From positions 124,001-188,000 of the forward strand of contig CAVPCW010000012.1 of NCBI GenBank assembly GCA_963702555.1: a stretch of 64,000 nucleotides of DNA, given 5' to 3'. Shown here in pieces: positions 43,477 through 53,721 of the stretch (positions within the stretch are counted from its first letter, which is position 1; the number at the start of each line of letters is the position of its first letter). The position numbers and the translations under genes are program-made. The DNA is from CAMFLJ01 sp963702555 (GTDB lineage Bacteria > Actinomycetota > Acidimicrobiia > Acidimicrobiales > Acidimicrobilacustridaceae). Below the pieces are notes generated by a model. It did no database searches. It had not been told where the DNA came from and saw only the letters and a program-made list of their open reading frames with translations.

Positions 43477-44353
43477 CGCCGACGAGCGCGAGCTCGACGA
43501 GGAGCTGGCGGGCCTCGACGCCACTCGATCTGGCCGCCGCACCCCGGGCCGAGTGGGCGAGCCGCCTGTGGGCGGCCACCTGGCCCAAGCTGGCCGCCAT
43601 CGCGCTGGCCCTGCTGCTCTGGCAGCTCGTGGTGTGGTCCGGCTGGAAGAAGGAGTATCTGCTCCCGCCCCCCGGGCCCGGTGTGCAGCACCCTCTGGGA
43701 GGGCATCAAGGACGGCACGGTCTGGAGCGGCACCTGGCTCACCCTGAAGCGCGCCGCTGGTCGGCTACAGCGTCGCCCTGGTCATCGGTGTCGTCATCGG
43801 GATCGCTCGTCGCACGCAGCCGCATCCTGCGCTCGGCGGTCGGGTCGATGATCACCGGCCTCCAGACCATGCCCTCGATCGCCTGGTTCCCGCTCGCCAT
43901 CCTGCTGTTCGGGCTCGACGAAGGCGGCCATCTTCTTCGTGGTGGTGCTCGGGGCGGCGCCCGCCATCGCCAACGGCCTCATCTCCGGCATCGACAACGT
44001 GCCGCCGATCCTCGTGCGGGCCGGCCGGGTGCTCGGCGCCCAGGGCTCGGACGCTCTGGCGCCACGTCGATCCTCCCCGCCTCGCTGCCCGACGTTCGTC
44101 GGCGGGCTCAAGCAGGGCTGGGCCTTCGCCTGGCGCAGCACTGCTGGCGGGCGAGCTGCTGGTGATCATCACGGGGACACCGTCGCTCGGTGCCCAGCTC
44201 CAGAACGCCCGCGACATCAGCGACGCCGAGTGGCTGCTCTCGGTGATGATCGTCATCCTGGTCATCGGCATCCTCGCCGACTCCCTCGTCTTCGGGCGCA
44301 TCGAGCGCTCCGTGCGCAAGCGGTTCGGTCTCGTCGACACGGCCGGTTCGTAG
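43460..44353 (+). CDS. ABC importer permease, SsuC/TauC type (frameshifted)
   Basis: After joining, the protein has an N-terminal cytoplasmic arm, a first helix LAAIALALLLWQLVVWSGW, LVGYSVALVIGVVIGI, LQTMPSIAWFPLAILLFGL, and the coupling loop in VRAGRVLGAQGSDALWRHVILPASLPTFVGGL, ending with a VMIVILVIGILADSLVFGRIE helix. Typical of sulfonate/taurine/nitrate importers. Breaks near 43,522, 43,680, 43,753, 43,803, 43,921, 44,053, 44,068, 44,093 and 44,143 are almost all one extra G or A after a codon ending in C. ATG 43,460. Confidence 0.75.
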
Positions 44354-44384
44354 GGGCACGGGGCCCGGCGGTACCGTTCGCCCC

Positions 44385-46027
<1,643 letters not shown>

Positions 46028-46051
46028 CCGACCGGCACCCTCCGTGCGCCC

Positions 46052-46192
46052 TGGGTACGGGCGTCAGGCACCCGACTCGAAGAAGTTCGCAGAACTGGTG
46101 GCGCGCCGAGCACGACTGGTGCACAGTGGGCGTACCCAAGGTCCGCCCCAGGCTGGAACAGGTGGGCGGACCCCGGCCCCGGAGGTACGCCC
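46052..46192 (+). promoter_or_regulatory. Leader with mutually exclusive hairpins
   Basis: Three mutually complementary segments sit directly before an ATG: TGGGTACG (46,052-46,059) can pair with CGTACCCA (46,131-46,138), but the overlapping GGGCGTACC (46,128-46,136) can instead pair with GGTACGCCC (46,184-46,192). A further nested stem, GGTCCGCCC/GGGCGGACC (46,140-46,148/46,164-46,172), lies inside the downstream alternative, which would bury the ribosome-binding region. This is attenuator-like geometry; no known riboswitch family was recognised. Confidence 0.45.
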
Positions 46193-46505
46193 ATGGGAGC
46201 ACGGCATCGTGGCCAGCGTCGCGACGGACGGGTCATCCCCGCTCGCGACATGCGTCAGGTGGAGCACCGAAAGGTTCGCCACCAGGCCACTCTCCAGCTG
46301 CGCGAAGCCGCGTACGGCGTCGATCCTGACGGTCTCGTGATCGCTCAGGACGTTCGCCGGCACGGCTACGGGGAGGTCGGGGAGCGCCCCGAGCCCCGCA
46401 CCGGCTCGCGCCAGATCAAGCACTGGAAGACGCCGTTCTGGAAGCGCCGCACGTCGTTGCGCGGCGCAGCGCTGGACCCTCGCCACCCACGACCTCGATC
46501 TCTGA
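46193..46505 (+). CDS. Small basic protein, unknown (probable +1 indel near its end)
   Basis: The frame from ATG 46,193 encodes about 103 residues rich in Arg/His with an ordered core (VRHQATLQLREAAYGVDPDG, RQIKHWKTPFWKRR). I do not recognise it. The uninterrupted frame would continue to 46,594 straight through a strong terminator, but deleting one base near 46,480 gives an end LATHDLDL with a TGA at 46,503-46,505, just before that terminator; this is my preferred model. The start codon abuts the hairpin leader. Confidence 0.5.
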
Positions 46506-46525
46506 TCGAGAGGGTCCGGCCGGAG

Positions 46526-46559
46526 GGTCGGAGGGGCGTCGCCCGGCGCCCCTCCGACC
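46526..46559 (+). terminator. 13-bp hairpin terminator
   Basis: GGTCGGAGGGGCG (46,526-46,538) and CGCCCCTCCGACC (46,547-46,559) form a perfect 13-bp stem with an 8-base loop. It ends the unit of the small basic protein and separates it from the NlpC/P60 gene. Confidence 0.75.
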
Positions 46560-46645
46560 GACCGGGCCCCGCCCGATGCCACCGAGCGCGGTGATAGGCC
46601 ATTTGGCCTAAGGGTTCGCCCCTCAGCGGTCGACAACACCAGGTG

Positions 46646-48229
46646 ATGTTCCTCTCCCGCAGCAAGGGGCGCGGCCACCGTGCCCTGGTCGCCGTCGCCC
46701 TCGTGGCCGCTCTGGCGACACCCGCGCTCGACCTCATGAGCCCGGTCGCCGCGGATCCCTCGAAGCAGGTCGCCGGCGCGGTCGACGACTACCAGGCGGC
46801 CCGCGCCGAGCTCGCCGACGCCGAGGTCACGCTCCGCGACGCCGAACGCCGGCGCGACGAGGCCGCCACGGCCTTGGAGCGCGCCACCGCCTCGCGCGCC
46901 GCGGCCGACGCCCGCCTGGCCGATCAGCGCAGCCGCTACGCCAAGCTGAGCGCCGAGTACTACGTGCGCCAGGGCGCCGACGACGAGGTGCTCAACGGCT
47001 CGATGTACCTGGCGCTGTCCGGCCGCCGCCAGATCCTCGATCGGGCGAAGGACCACCAGAAGGACACGGCCCGCGCCGAGAAGGACGCCACCGGCGCCCT
47101 GGACGACCGCCAGGACGAGCTCGACCATGCGGCCAGGGACCACGCCGAGGCCCTCGCCGCCGCCGACGAGGCCGGGGCGAAGGCCGACGGGGCGATCGCC
47201 GAGACCGGCGCCCGCGACCTCCCTGCGGTGGCCTACATCGCCTACCGCGACGCCGCGTTCGCCGCCGACGAGGCCCACCCGGAGTGCCGCCTGTCGGCCG
47301 CCGTGCTCGCCGGCATCGGCCGGATCAGCTCCGGTCACGGCCGCAGCCAGGGTGCCACCATCGATCACCTGGGCCGCGTGCAGCCGGACCTGCGCGGCGT
47401 CCGCGGCACCAAGACGGCCGACACCGACCAGGGGACGGTCGACGGCACCCCCGACAACGACGTGGCGGTCGGACCGATGCAGCTCACGCCGGCCACGTGG
47501 ACCGCGTTCGCCGCCGACGGCGACGGTGACGGCACCTCCTCCCCCGACGACCTCTTCGACGCCGCCCGCGCCACCGCCGAGGTGCTGTGCGCCCCGAACG
47601 CCCGCCTCGACACCTTCGCCCCACTCGACCGGGCCGTCGGCGCGCTCATCGGCGAGGGCCAGCAGTCGACCGTCGCCCTCGGCACCGCCCGACGCTACGC
47701 CCGCACCGACGAGCTCGACATGGGTCGGGTGCCCGACGACCCCCGCGCCGCGGCGGGCGACGGGAGCCCCCAGTTCGACACCAGCGACACCAACCTCGCC
47801 GCCGGCGACGTCCTCGGGATGATCGACTGGGCCATGAGCCGCGTCGGCACGCCGTACTCCCAGTGCCTCGGGGTCGAGGCGCGGCCTCAGGACCCTGAGT
47901 GCCCGATGGGCACCAACCGCTTCGGCACGGGGTTCTTCGACTGCTCGGGCTTCGTGAGCAGCGCGTTCCGGCGCATCGGCATCACCGTCCCCGCCACGAC
48001 CTACGCCATGGAGGCCAACCCGTCGTTCATGGCGACGCAGGTCGCCGACCGCATCGACCTGAAGGTGATGGAGCCGGGCGACGTGTTCCTCATGGACGGC
48101 CACACCGGGCTGTACGTCGGCGGCGGCATGATCATCCACGCCATCGGCGGCGGCCTCACCTACGAGCCCGTTCCCGGCTGGGTGGCCAACGGCACCTTCG
48201 CCGTGCTTCGCCCGCTCGAGCTGTTCTGA
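46646..48229 (+). CDS. Secreted NlpC/P60 peptidoglycan hydrolase with degenerate transglycosylase-like domain
   Basis: The 527-residue protein has a signal peptide (1-35, VAVALVAALATPALDL), a coiled-coil region (about 45-190) rich in Ala/Glu/Arg, a lytic-transglycosylase-like domain (about 200-350; AAVLAGIGRISSGHGR, VGPMQLTPATWTAF), and a C-terminal NlpC/P60 domain (about 390-527) with Cys in FFDCSGFVSS, His in DGHTGLYV and His in IIHAIGG. It should cleave stem peptides in the wall. In SLT domains the catalytic Glu follows IGR-x; here the residue is Ser (47,327-47,329), so the middle domain probably only binds glycan. ATG 46,646 chosen; a GTG sits 3 bases before. Confidence 0.85.
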   Translation: MFLSRSKGRGHRALVAVALVAALATPALDLMSPVAADPSKQVAGAVDDYQAARAELADAEVTLRDAERRRDEAATALERATASRAAADARLADQRSRYAKLSAEYYVRQGADDEVLNGSMYLALSGRRQILDRAKDHQKDTARAEKDATGALDDRQDELDHAARDHAEALAAADEAGAKADGAIAETGARDLPAVAYIAYRDAAFAADEAHPECRLSAAVLAGIGRISSGHGRSQGATIDHLGRVQPDLRGVRGTKTADTDQGTVDGTPDNDVAVGPMQLTPATWTAFAADGDGDGTSSPDDLFDAARATAEVLCAPNARLDTFAPLDRAVGALIGEGQQSTVALGTARRYARTDELDMGRVPDDPRAAAGDGSPQFDTSDTNLAAGDVLGMIDWAMSRVGTPYSQCLGVEARPQDPECPMGTNRFGTGFFDCSGFVSSAFRRIGITVPATTYAMEANPSFMATQVADRIDLKVMEPGDVFLMDGHTGLYVGGGMIIHAIGGGLTYEPVPGWVANGTFAVLRPLELF

Positions 48230-48253
48230 GCGGCCCTACGACGACCTGGAACG

Positions 48254-48961
48254 ATGGCGTTGCCGTCCTATCCTCTTCGGATGCCGACCGAGAGCCACGA
48301 CACCGGGTCCGTCGACCCCGAGTGGTTCGCCCAGATCGCCGACCGCACCATCGACGGGCTGTCGATCGTCGCGGCCGTCACCGACGACCAGGGTGCGGTG
48401 GTCGACTTCGTCTTCCGCTTCTCCAACGACCGGGCGATCGCGCTGTTGAAGCGCCGCCGCGCCGAGCTGATCGGGCACACGGTGCTGGACGTCTTCGGCG
48501 CCGACCAGGGGGCGGGGCTCGTCGCACGATGGGCCGGGACCCTCGCGGAGGGCGAGGCCCTCGTGGAGGAGATCCAGGTGGCCCCGGCCTTCCGGACCCC
48601 CCGCTGGCTGCGCCAACAGGTGCTCCCCCTCGACGGGGCGGTGGCCGTCCTCTCCCACGACATCAGCGCCCGGAGGGCCGCGGAGGTGAAGCTCCACCTG
48701 GCCGAGGCCGACGCCCAGCGGGCCCGCCGCCTCGCCGAGCAGGCCGACCGGGCCAAGACGCTGTTCCTCTCGCAGGTCGCCCACGACCTCCGCACGCCGA
48801 TGAACGCCCTCGAGGGCTTCGCCGAGCTGCTCGCCGCCGACGAGCTCTCGGCCGAGCAGGCCGACGCCGTGCGCCACGTCCGCATCGCCGCGGCCGAGGT
48901 CCGGCGCATGGTCGACCAGCTGCTCGACCTGGCCGACGACCTCGCCCCCGAGCCCTCCTAG
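48254..48961 (+). CDS. PAS-HisKA protein without a kinase ATPase domain
   Basis: The 235-residue cytoplasmic protein has a PAS-like domain (about 20-130, with GHTVLDVFG), a linking coiled coil, and a HisKA dimerisation helix pair with an H-box FLSQVAHDLRTPMNAL (about residue 175). The sequence ends within about 60 residues of that His with no N, G1 or G2 boxes, so it cannot phosphorylate itself. Nothing downstream looks like the missing ATPase. It may be a phosphotransfer or decoy partner, or a naturally short histidine kinase remnant. The start is uncertain (ATG 48,254 or 48,281). Confidence 0.65.
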   Translation: MALPSYPLRMPTESHDTGSVDPEWFAQIADRTIDGLSIVAAVTDDQGAVVDFVFRFSNDRAIALLKRRRAELIGHTVLDVFGADQGAGLVARWAGTLAEGEALVEEIQVAPAFRTPRWLRQQVLPLDGAVAVLSHDISARRAAEVKLHLAEADAQRARRLAEQADRAKTLFLSQVAHDLRTPMNALEGFAELLAADELSAEQADAVRHVRIAAAEVRRMVDQLLDLADDLAPEPS

Positions 48962-49007
48962 CGGGCGGGGCGTGCCCGGCCCGGCGTGAACCGGACCGGG
49001 GCCGTCG

Positions 49008-50612
49008 TCACGAGCGCGGGGCGGGGCTCCACGGCTTGTCGCGGAACTGGTCGCGCAGATCGGTCTTGAGGATCTTGCCGAGGGTGTTGTTGCGGGGCAG
49101 GGCCTCGACGACCTCGAGCTGCTCAGGGATCTTCTGCACCATGAGCTCGTGGTCCTTGAGGTAGGCCACCATCTCGGCGAACTCGAGGGGGTCGGCGCCG
49201 GTGGCGGTCTCGACGACGGCGCACACCCGCTCGCCGCGCTCACGGTCGGGGAGGCCGATGACGGCGACGTCGCCCACCTTCGGGTGCTGGTAGAGCAGGT
49301 CCTCGATCTCCTTGGCCGAGATGTTCTCGCCCTTGCGGATGATGACGTCCTTCAGCCGGCCGGTGAGCACGACGTGGCCGTCGGGGTCGAGATGGCCGAG
49401 GTCGCCGGTGCGGAACCAGCCGTCGTCGTCGAAGGCGTCGGCGTCGAGGGCCGGGTCGGTGTAGCCCTTGAACACCATCGGGCCCTTCACCCGGACCTCG
49501 CCGTCGACCCCCTGGGCGGCGACGTCGCCCTCGATGGTGACGATGCGGATCGTGATGCCGGTGACCGGTGCCCCGTCGGTGTACATGAGCTGGGCCTCGG
49601 TGTCGTCCGGGCCGCCCTGGGCGATCATCGGGCACTCGGTCATGCCGTAGCCGTGGCAGACGGGGATGCCCATCTCCTCCTTGACCTCGGTGTACATCTC
49701 CGGGGGCTTGGGGGCGCCGCCGCCGGAGAGCAGGCGCAGCGAGGGGATGATCGGGGTGCCCGGCTGCGTGCGCTGCTTGGCCAGGTACATCTGGTAGAAC
49801 GCGGGCCCGCCACCGGCCATGGTGGCGCCCTTGCGGGAGAACAGCTCGACGGCCTCGTCGAGCTTGAACGCCTCGACGAGCACGGCGCCGCAGCCGCGGT
49901 AGAGCAGGGTCATGAGGTAGTCGGGCCCGGCGATGTGGGAGTACGGGAAGGCGATCGAGCCGATGTCGTCGGCGCTGAGCTTGACCGCGTCGGCCAGGCC
50001 GAGGCCGCCCGCCATCAGGGTGCCGTCACTGTGCTGGACGCCCTTGGGGGCCGAGGTGGTGCCGGAGGTGTAGTAGATCCAGCGCACCTCGTCGCCGTCG
50101 CTCGGCGCCGGTGGGAGGACGGCCGGGTCGCCCTCGGGCAGGTCGTCGTAGGTGACCAGCACGGTGGGGTCGATGCCGTGCTCGGCCTTGATGCGGTCGG
50201 CCATGGCGACGAAGTCGAAGCCGTTCCAGTCACCCGGGACGCAGAAGAACTCCGCGCCGACCTGCGACACCACGAACCCGACCTCACGGTCGCGGTAGAG
50301 CGGCAGGATCGGGTTCTGCACCGCACCGAGGCGGGCCAGTGCCAGCGACAGCACCACGGTCTCGATGCGGGTGGGCAGCTGCCACGTGACCTTGCTGCCG
50401 TGCCGGACACCGAGGCCGTGCAGCCCGGCGGCCACGACCTCGGCCCGGTCACGGAGCTGGGCGAAGGTGACCTCGCGGTCGTCGCCGTCGTAGAGCACGA
50501 CCACGTCGGGCGATGCCGCGGCCCTCGCCTCGACCAGACCCCACATCGTCGTCGCTTCCTCGACGGTTCCTGCTGCGCTCACGCTCGACTCCCCTGTTCG
50601 ATCGGACGACAC
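49008..50612 (-). CDS. Acyl-CoA synthetase (AMP-forming), FadD-like
   Basis: The 534-residue ANL-superfamily ligase adenylates a carboxylate and forms its CoA thioester. Core motifs are YYTSGTTSAPKGV (P-loop), HGYGMTECPM (A5), TGDLGHLD and GRLKDVIIRKGENISAKEIE (hinge and A8), and a Lys in GKILKTDL (A10). Best matched to the cyclohexanecarboxylate/medium-chain and steroid-acid type by overall feel; the acyl substrate is open. Divergent from the alcohol dehydrogenase over 69 bases; likely the same catabolic route. Confidence 0.85.
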   Translation of the reverse strand: MSSDRTGESSVSAAGTVEEATTMWGLVEARAAASPDVVVLYDGDDREVTFAQLRDRAEVVAAGLHGLGVRHGSKVTWQLPTRIETVVLSLALARLGAVQNPILPLYRDREVGFVVSQVGAEFFCVPGDWNGFDFVAMADRIKAEHGIDPTVLVTYDDLPEGDPAVLPPAPSDGDEVRWIYYTSGTTSAPKGVQHSDGTLMAGGLGLADAVKLSADDIGSIAFPYSHIAGPDYLMTLLYRGCGAVLVEAFKLDEAVELFSRKGATMAGGGPAFYQMYLAKQRTQPGTPIIPSLRLLSGGGAPKPPEMYTEVKEEMGIPVCHGYGMTECPMIAQGGPDDTEAQLMYTDGAPVTGITIRIVTIEGDVAAQGVDGEVRVKGPMVFKGYTDPALDADAFDDDGWFRTGDLGHLDPDGHVVLTGRLKDVIIRKGENISAKEIEDLLYQHPKVGDVAVIGLPDRERGERVCAVVETATGADPLEFAEMVAYLKDHELMVQKIPEQLEVVEALPRNNTLGKILKTDLRDQFRDKPWSPAPRS

Positions 50613-50681
50613 ATCATGCCGTGCCCGGCAGCGTCACGCCGCACCGGACCGGGTGCCAGACTGCGACCCATGGGGGAAACC

Positions 50682-51722
50682 ATGAAGGCCTACCGGATCG
50701 TCGAGTGGCAGCACGCGCCCGAGCTCACCGAGGCACCCGTGCCCGAGCCGGGCCCCGGCCAGGTGGTGGTGGAGGTGGCGGGCAACGGCCTGTGCCACTC
50801 CGACATCGGCATGACGCAGATGCCCGGCGAGATCGGCGAGGCCGTCGGCTGGAAGGTGCCGTTCACGCTGGGCCACGAGGTCGGCGGCCGGGTGGCCGTG
50901 CTAGGGCCGGGTGTCACCGGCTTCGCCGAGGGCGACGCCGTCGCCGTGATCTCCCCCCGCTCGTGCGGTCACTGCAGCTGGTGCGCACGGGGCGAGGACA
51001 ACAACTGCGCCGACGCCTTCGCCGGGCGGGGCTACGGCATGGACGGCGGCCTGGCCCGCTACATGCTCGTGCACAGCACCCGTGAGCTGGTGCGGCTGAA
51101 CGGGCTCGATCCCGTGGTGGCCGGCCCCCTCACCGACGCGGGCGCCACCAGCTACCACGCCGTGCGCCGGGCCCTGCACCGCATCCACCCCGGTGGCACC
51201 ACCGTCGTGATCGGGGCAGGCGGCCTGGGCAGCTACGCCATCCAGTACCTGGGGCTGCTCACCGGCACCAGGGTGGTGGCGGTCGACGTCGTGCCCGCCC
51301 GGCTCACCTACGCCACCGAGCTCGGCGCCCACGTCACCATGGAGGGCACCACCGCGGACACCGCCGGCGACATCCTGGCCCTGACCGGCGGTGAGGGCGC
51401 CGACGCCGTGTTCGACTTCGTCGGCATCGACCACACCATCGCCACGTCACTGCAGATCACCCGTCGGGGCGGCGCCTACGCCCTGGTCGGGGCGGGCATG
51501 GGCCAGATCCAGGGCACGCTGATGAACCTCCTGCCCAAGGACGGCGAGGTCTTCACCTTCCAGGCGCCCACCATCGCCGACACACTCGACGTGTTCGCCC
51601 TGGCCGACGCCGGGCGCATCCGCGTCGACGTGGACATGTTCCCGCTCGACCGGGTCGCCGAGGCCTACGAGGCCATGGAGGCCGGCACCCTGCGCGGCCG
51701 CGCCGTCGTCACCCCCGACTGA
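50682..51722 (+). CDS. Zinc-dependent medium-chain alcohol dehydrogenase
   Basis: The 346-residue MDR enzyme has the catalytic zinc Cys/His in LCHSDIG and GHEVGGRV, the structural-zinc cysteines in SCGHCSWCARGEDNNC, and the NAD-binding VVIGAGGLGSYAIQYL. It oxidises a primary or secondary alcohol with NAD+. A GGGGGAAA sequence just before ATG 50,682 serves as a ribosome site, so this start is preferred to ATG 50,670. It ends in front of the tandem hairpin repeat. Confidence 0.85.
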   Translation: MKAYRIVEWQHAPELTEAPVPEPGPGQVVVEVAGNGLCHSDIGMTQMPGEIGEAVGWKVPFTLGHEVGGRVAVLGPGVTGFAEGDAVAVISPRSCGHCSWCARGEDNNCADAFAGRGYGMDGGLARYMLVHSTRELVRLNGLDPVVAGPLTDAGATSYHAVRRALHRIHPGGTTVVIGAGGLGSYAIQYLGLLTGTRVVAVDVVPARLTYATELGAHVTMEGTTADTAGDILALTGGEGADAVFDFVGIDHTIATSLQITRRGGAYALVGAGMGQIQGTLMNLLPKDGEVFTFQAPTIADTLDVFALADAGRIRVDVDMFPLDRVAEAYEAMEAGTLRGRAVVTPD

Positions 51723-51726
51723 CCCC

Positions 51727-51820
51727 TGGCTCGTTTGAGCACGCTGGAGCGTGCCCGATCGAGCCACCACCCCGGACTGTGGCTCGTATGAGCACGCTGG
51801 AGCGTGCGCGGTCGAGCCAC
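51727..51820. repeat. Two-copy tandem hairpin repeat (53-bp period)
   Basis: Two 41-base units (51,727-51,767 and 51,780-51,820; 38/41 identical) each fold as a stem-loop: outer TGGCTCG/CGAGCCA and inner GCACGC/GCGTGC around a TGGA loop. It lies between two convergent genes, so it may terminate both. Its ends (TGGCTC...GAGCCA) are the same as the core of the repeat at 19,721-19,837. Confidence 0.8.
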
Positions 51821-51839
51821 GGGGCGGGATGAGGTCCGG

Positions 51840-52352
51840 TCAGGTGCCGTCGGTGGCCTGGTAGGGGGTCGACTGGAGGTCGTCGACCAGGCGGAGCAGG
51901 AGGCGACCGAGCTCCTCGCGCTCGTCGTCGGTCCAGTCGGAGAGCGCCCGCGAGAGCTGGGCGTTGCGCACCTGCTCGAAGCGCCGGGCGGTCTCGCGCC
52001 CCTCGGGGGTGGCGACCACCAGCACGATGCTGCCGTGTTGCGGGCTCTCGCGTCGCTCGACGAGGCCGGCGTCGACGAGCACCTTCACCTGGCGGCTCAC
52101 CGCACCGGCGTCCATGCGGGCGGCCCGGGCGAGGTCGCCCACGGGCAGCGGGTCACGGTCGCCGAGGGCGCGCAGCACGTTCATCGCCTGCTCGGGCAGG
52201 GTGACGCGGGCGGCGTTGGCCATGCCCGCGTGCACCCGGCGGCTCGAGAGCAGCCGCCCCAGCCGGGTGAGGCCGAGGCGGACCTCCCCCAGCTGGTCGT
52301 CGGCGAGCGCGGTGCTCGTGGTGCTCGCCGTTCGACCGGCCGGGGGTGTCAC
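51840..52352 (-). CDS. MarR-family transcription regulator
   Basis: The 170-residue regulator has a winged helix: LPEQAMNVLRALGDRDPLPVGDLA, recognition helix region MDAGAVSRQVKVLVDAGLVERR, wing SPQHGSIVLVVATPEG, then long dimer helices. MarR dimers usually repress adjacent catabolic genes and open with aromatic ligands. It begins 9 bases after the amidohydrolase stop on the same strand, so the pair is an operon and the amidohydrolase is its most likely target. Confidence 0.85.
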   Translation of the reverse strand: MTPPAGRTASTTSTALADDQLGEVRLGLTRLGRLLSSRRVHAGMANAARVTLPEQAMNVLRALGDRDPLPVGDLARAARMDAGAVSRQVKVLVDAGLVERRESPQHGSIVLVVATPEGRETARRFEQVRNAQLSRALSDWTDDEREELGRLLLRLVDDLQSTPYQATDGT

Positions 52353-52361
52353 GTCAGGACC

Positions 52362-53558
52362 TCAGGCCCGCTGGAAGGCGGGGCTCTGGTGGTCGGGGAC
52401 CTCGGTCAGCGGCGTGGCGAGCTCCTCCACCGTCGGGCCGATGCGGTCGGCGAGGACCTGGAGCTTGTCGAGGTCGAAGCCGTAGACGGAGGCGGCGTTC
52501 TCCGACAGCACCTTCTTGAGGTCGGCCTCGTTCCACCCCGCGAACGAGTGGCGCAGGGACTCACGGCTGAGCGGCGAGCAGGCCTCGTTGTGCGGGTAGT
52601 CGGAGCCCCACATCACCTTGTCGATGCCGATGTCGTGGAAGGTCGCGACCTCCGACGGCGGCGGGAAGCTGGCGCCGATGTAGCAGTTGCGGCGGAAGTA
52701 GTCGCTCGGCTTGTGGGGCAGGGCGCCCGACTCCGGCGAGCCGATCTCGCCGATGCGGCCGCGGACGATCGAGTTGTGGATGTCGTCCATGCGGGTCAGC
52801 GCCGGCGGGACCCACATCGAGCCCTGCTCGGTCATGACGAACTTGAGGCCCGGGAAGCGGTCGAACACGCCCGACATGATGATGTGCCAGAGCGCCCGGT
52901 TGGCCCACCAGCCCGACTCGAGCACGAACATGGTCATCGACGACGGGTGCTTGCCGAAGTTGGGGATGCCGCTGCCACCGGCGTGGTGGGTGATCGACAT
53001 GTCGGTGTCCTGGCAGGCGGCCCAGAAGGGGTCGTAGATCTGCGAGAAGAGCGGGTCGATCCAGGGGGTGTCGGGCGAGACGCCGGGCAGCAGGATGCCG
53101 GAGAGGCCCTGCTCCTTGGCCCAGTAGACGTCCTTCACGGCCTCGTCGACGTCGTTGAGGGCCACCTGGGCGAGGCCGGCGCGGCGCTCGGGCGCCTCGG
53201 CGACGAAGTCGACCAGCCACCGGTTGTGGGCACGGAGGCCGGCGAGGCGACGGGGGAACTCCTCGGGCGTCGGGGCGGGGGCGATGACGACGCCGGTCGG
53301 GAAGAACGGGGGCACGGTGTTCGGGAACAGGACCTCGGCGGCGACGCCCTCGGCATCGAGGTCGGCGTTGCGGCGCTCGGTGTCCCAGTTGCGGGTGCGG
53401 CCGTCGTCCTGGAGATCACGGAACGGGTTCTTGTAGCCGCCTCGCCAGGCGTCGAACTCGTCGCGCCAGGCCGGGTCGAGGTACTCGCGGTACTGGGCGT
53501 GGTTGCCGCCGGCATGGCCGTCGGACGAGATCACGATGTAGTGGTCGGTGGGCGCCAT
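52362..53558 (-). CDS. Amidohydrolase-2 family protein (decarboxylase/hydrolase), copy 1
   Basis: The 398-residue TIM-barrel metal enzyme of PF04909 has the N-terminal metal motif ISSDGHAGG, HHAGGSGIPNF, FVMTEQGSMW and MWGSDYPHNEAC with the final Asp. Relatives include gamma-resorcylate decarboxylase, LigY-type hydrolases and many uncharacterised actinobacterial proteins. A second member lies at 59.9-61.0 kb. Preceded by a putative promoter and UTR hairpin. Confidence 0.75.
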   Translation of the reverse strand: MAPTDHYIVISSDGHAGGNHAQYREYLDPAWRDEFDAWRGGYKNPFRDLQDDGRTRNWDTERRNADLDAEGVAAEVLFPNTVPPFFPTGVVIAPAPTPEEFPRRLAGLRAHNRWLVDFVAEAPERRAGLAQVALNDVDEAVKDVYWAKEQGLSGILLPGVSPDTPWIDPLFSQIYDPFWAACQDTDMSITHHAGGSGIPNFGKHPSSMTMFVLESGWWANRALWHIIMSGVFDRFPGLKFVMTEQGSMWVPPALTRMDDIHNSIVRGRIGEIGSPESGALPHKPSDYFRRNCYIGASFPPPSEVATFHDIGIDKVMWGSDYPHNEACSPLSRESLRHSFAGWNEADLKKVLSENAASVYGFDLDKLQVLADRIGPTVEELATPLTEVPDHQSPAFQRA

Positions 53559-53580
53559 GGGTGCTCCTGTCGAGGGTGTC

Positions 53581-53636
53581 CCGGGTCTCCCCGACCCGGT
53601 CCTGCCACAGTACCGACCGAGTCATGACCCAGTCAA
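53581..53636 (-). promoter_or_regulatory. Putative promoter and 5'-UTR hairpin of the amidohydrolase-MarR operon
   Basis: On the minus strand TTGACT (53,636-53,631) and TACTGT (53,612-53,607) are 18 bases apart and fit a sigma70-like promoter. Between them and the start codon, CCGGGTC (53,581-53,587) pairs with GACCCGG (53,593-53,599) as a perfect 7-bp hairpin in the leader. Confidence 0.4.
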
Positions 53637-53721
53637 CGGTTGGAGCAGGGCCGAAGGTCACCTTCCGTTCTCGTGGAGATCGACCGTCACCGACGACGCG
53701 GGACCTCCACCCGCAAGGGCC

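Noticed and set aside
46064..48139. A 691-codon minus-strand frame over the NlpC/P60 gene
   Set aside because: Antisense shadow that also runs through a terminator hairpin; the plus strand has an intact signal peptide and NlpC/P60 triad.
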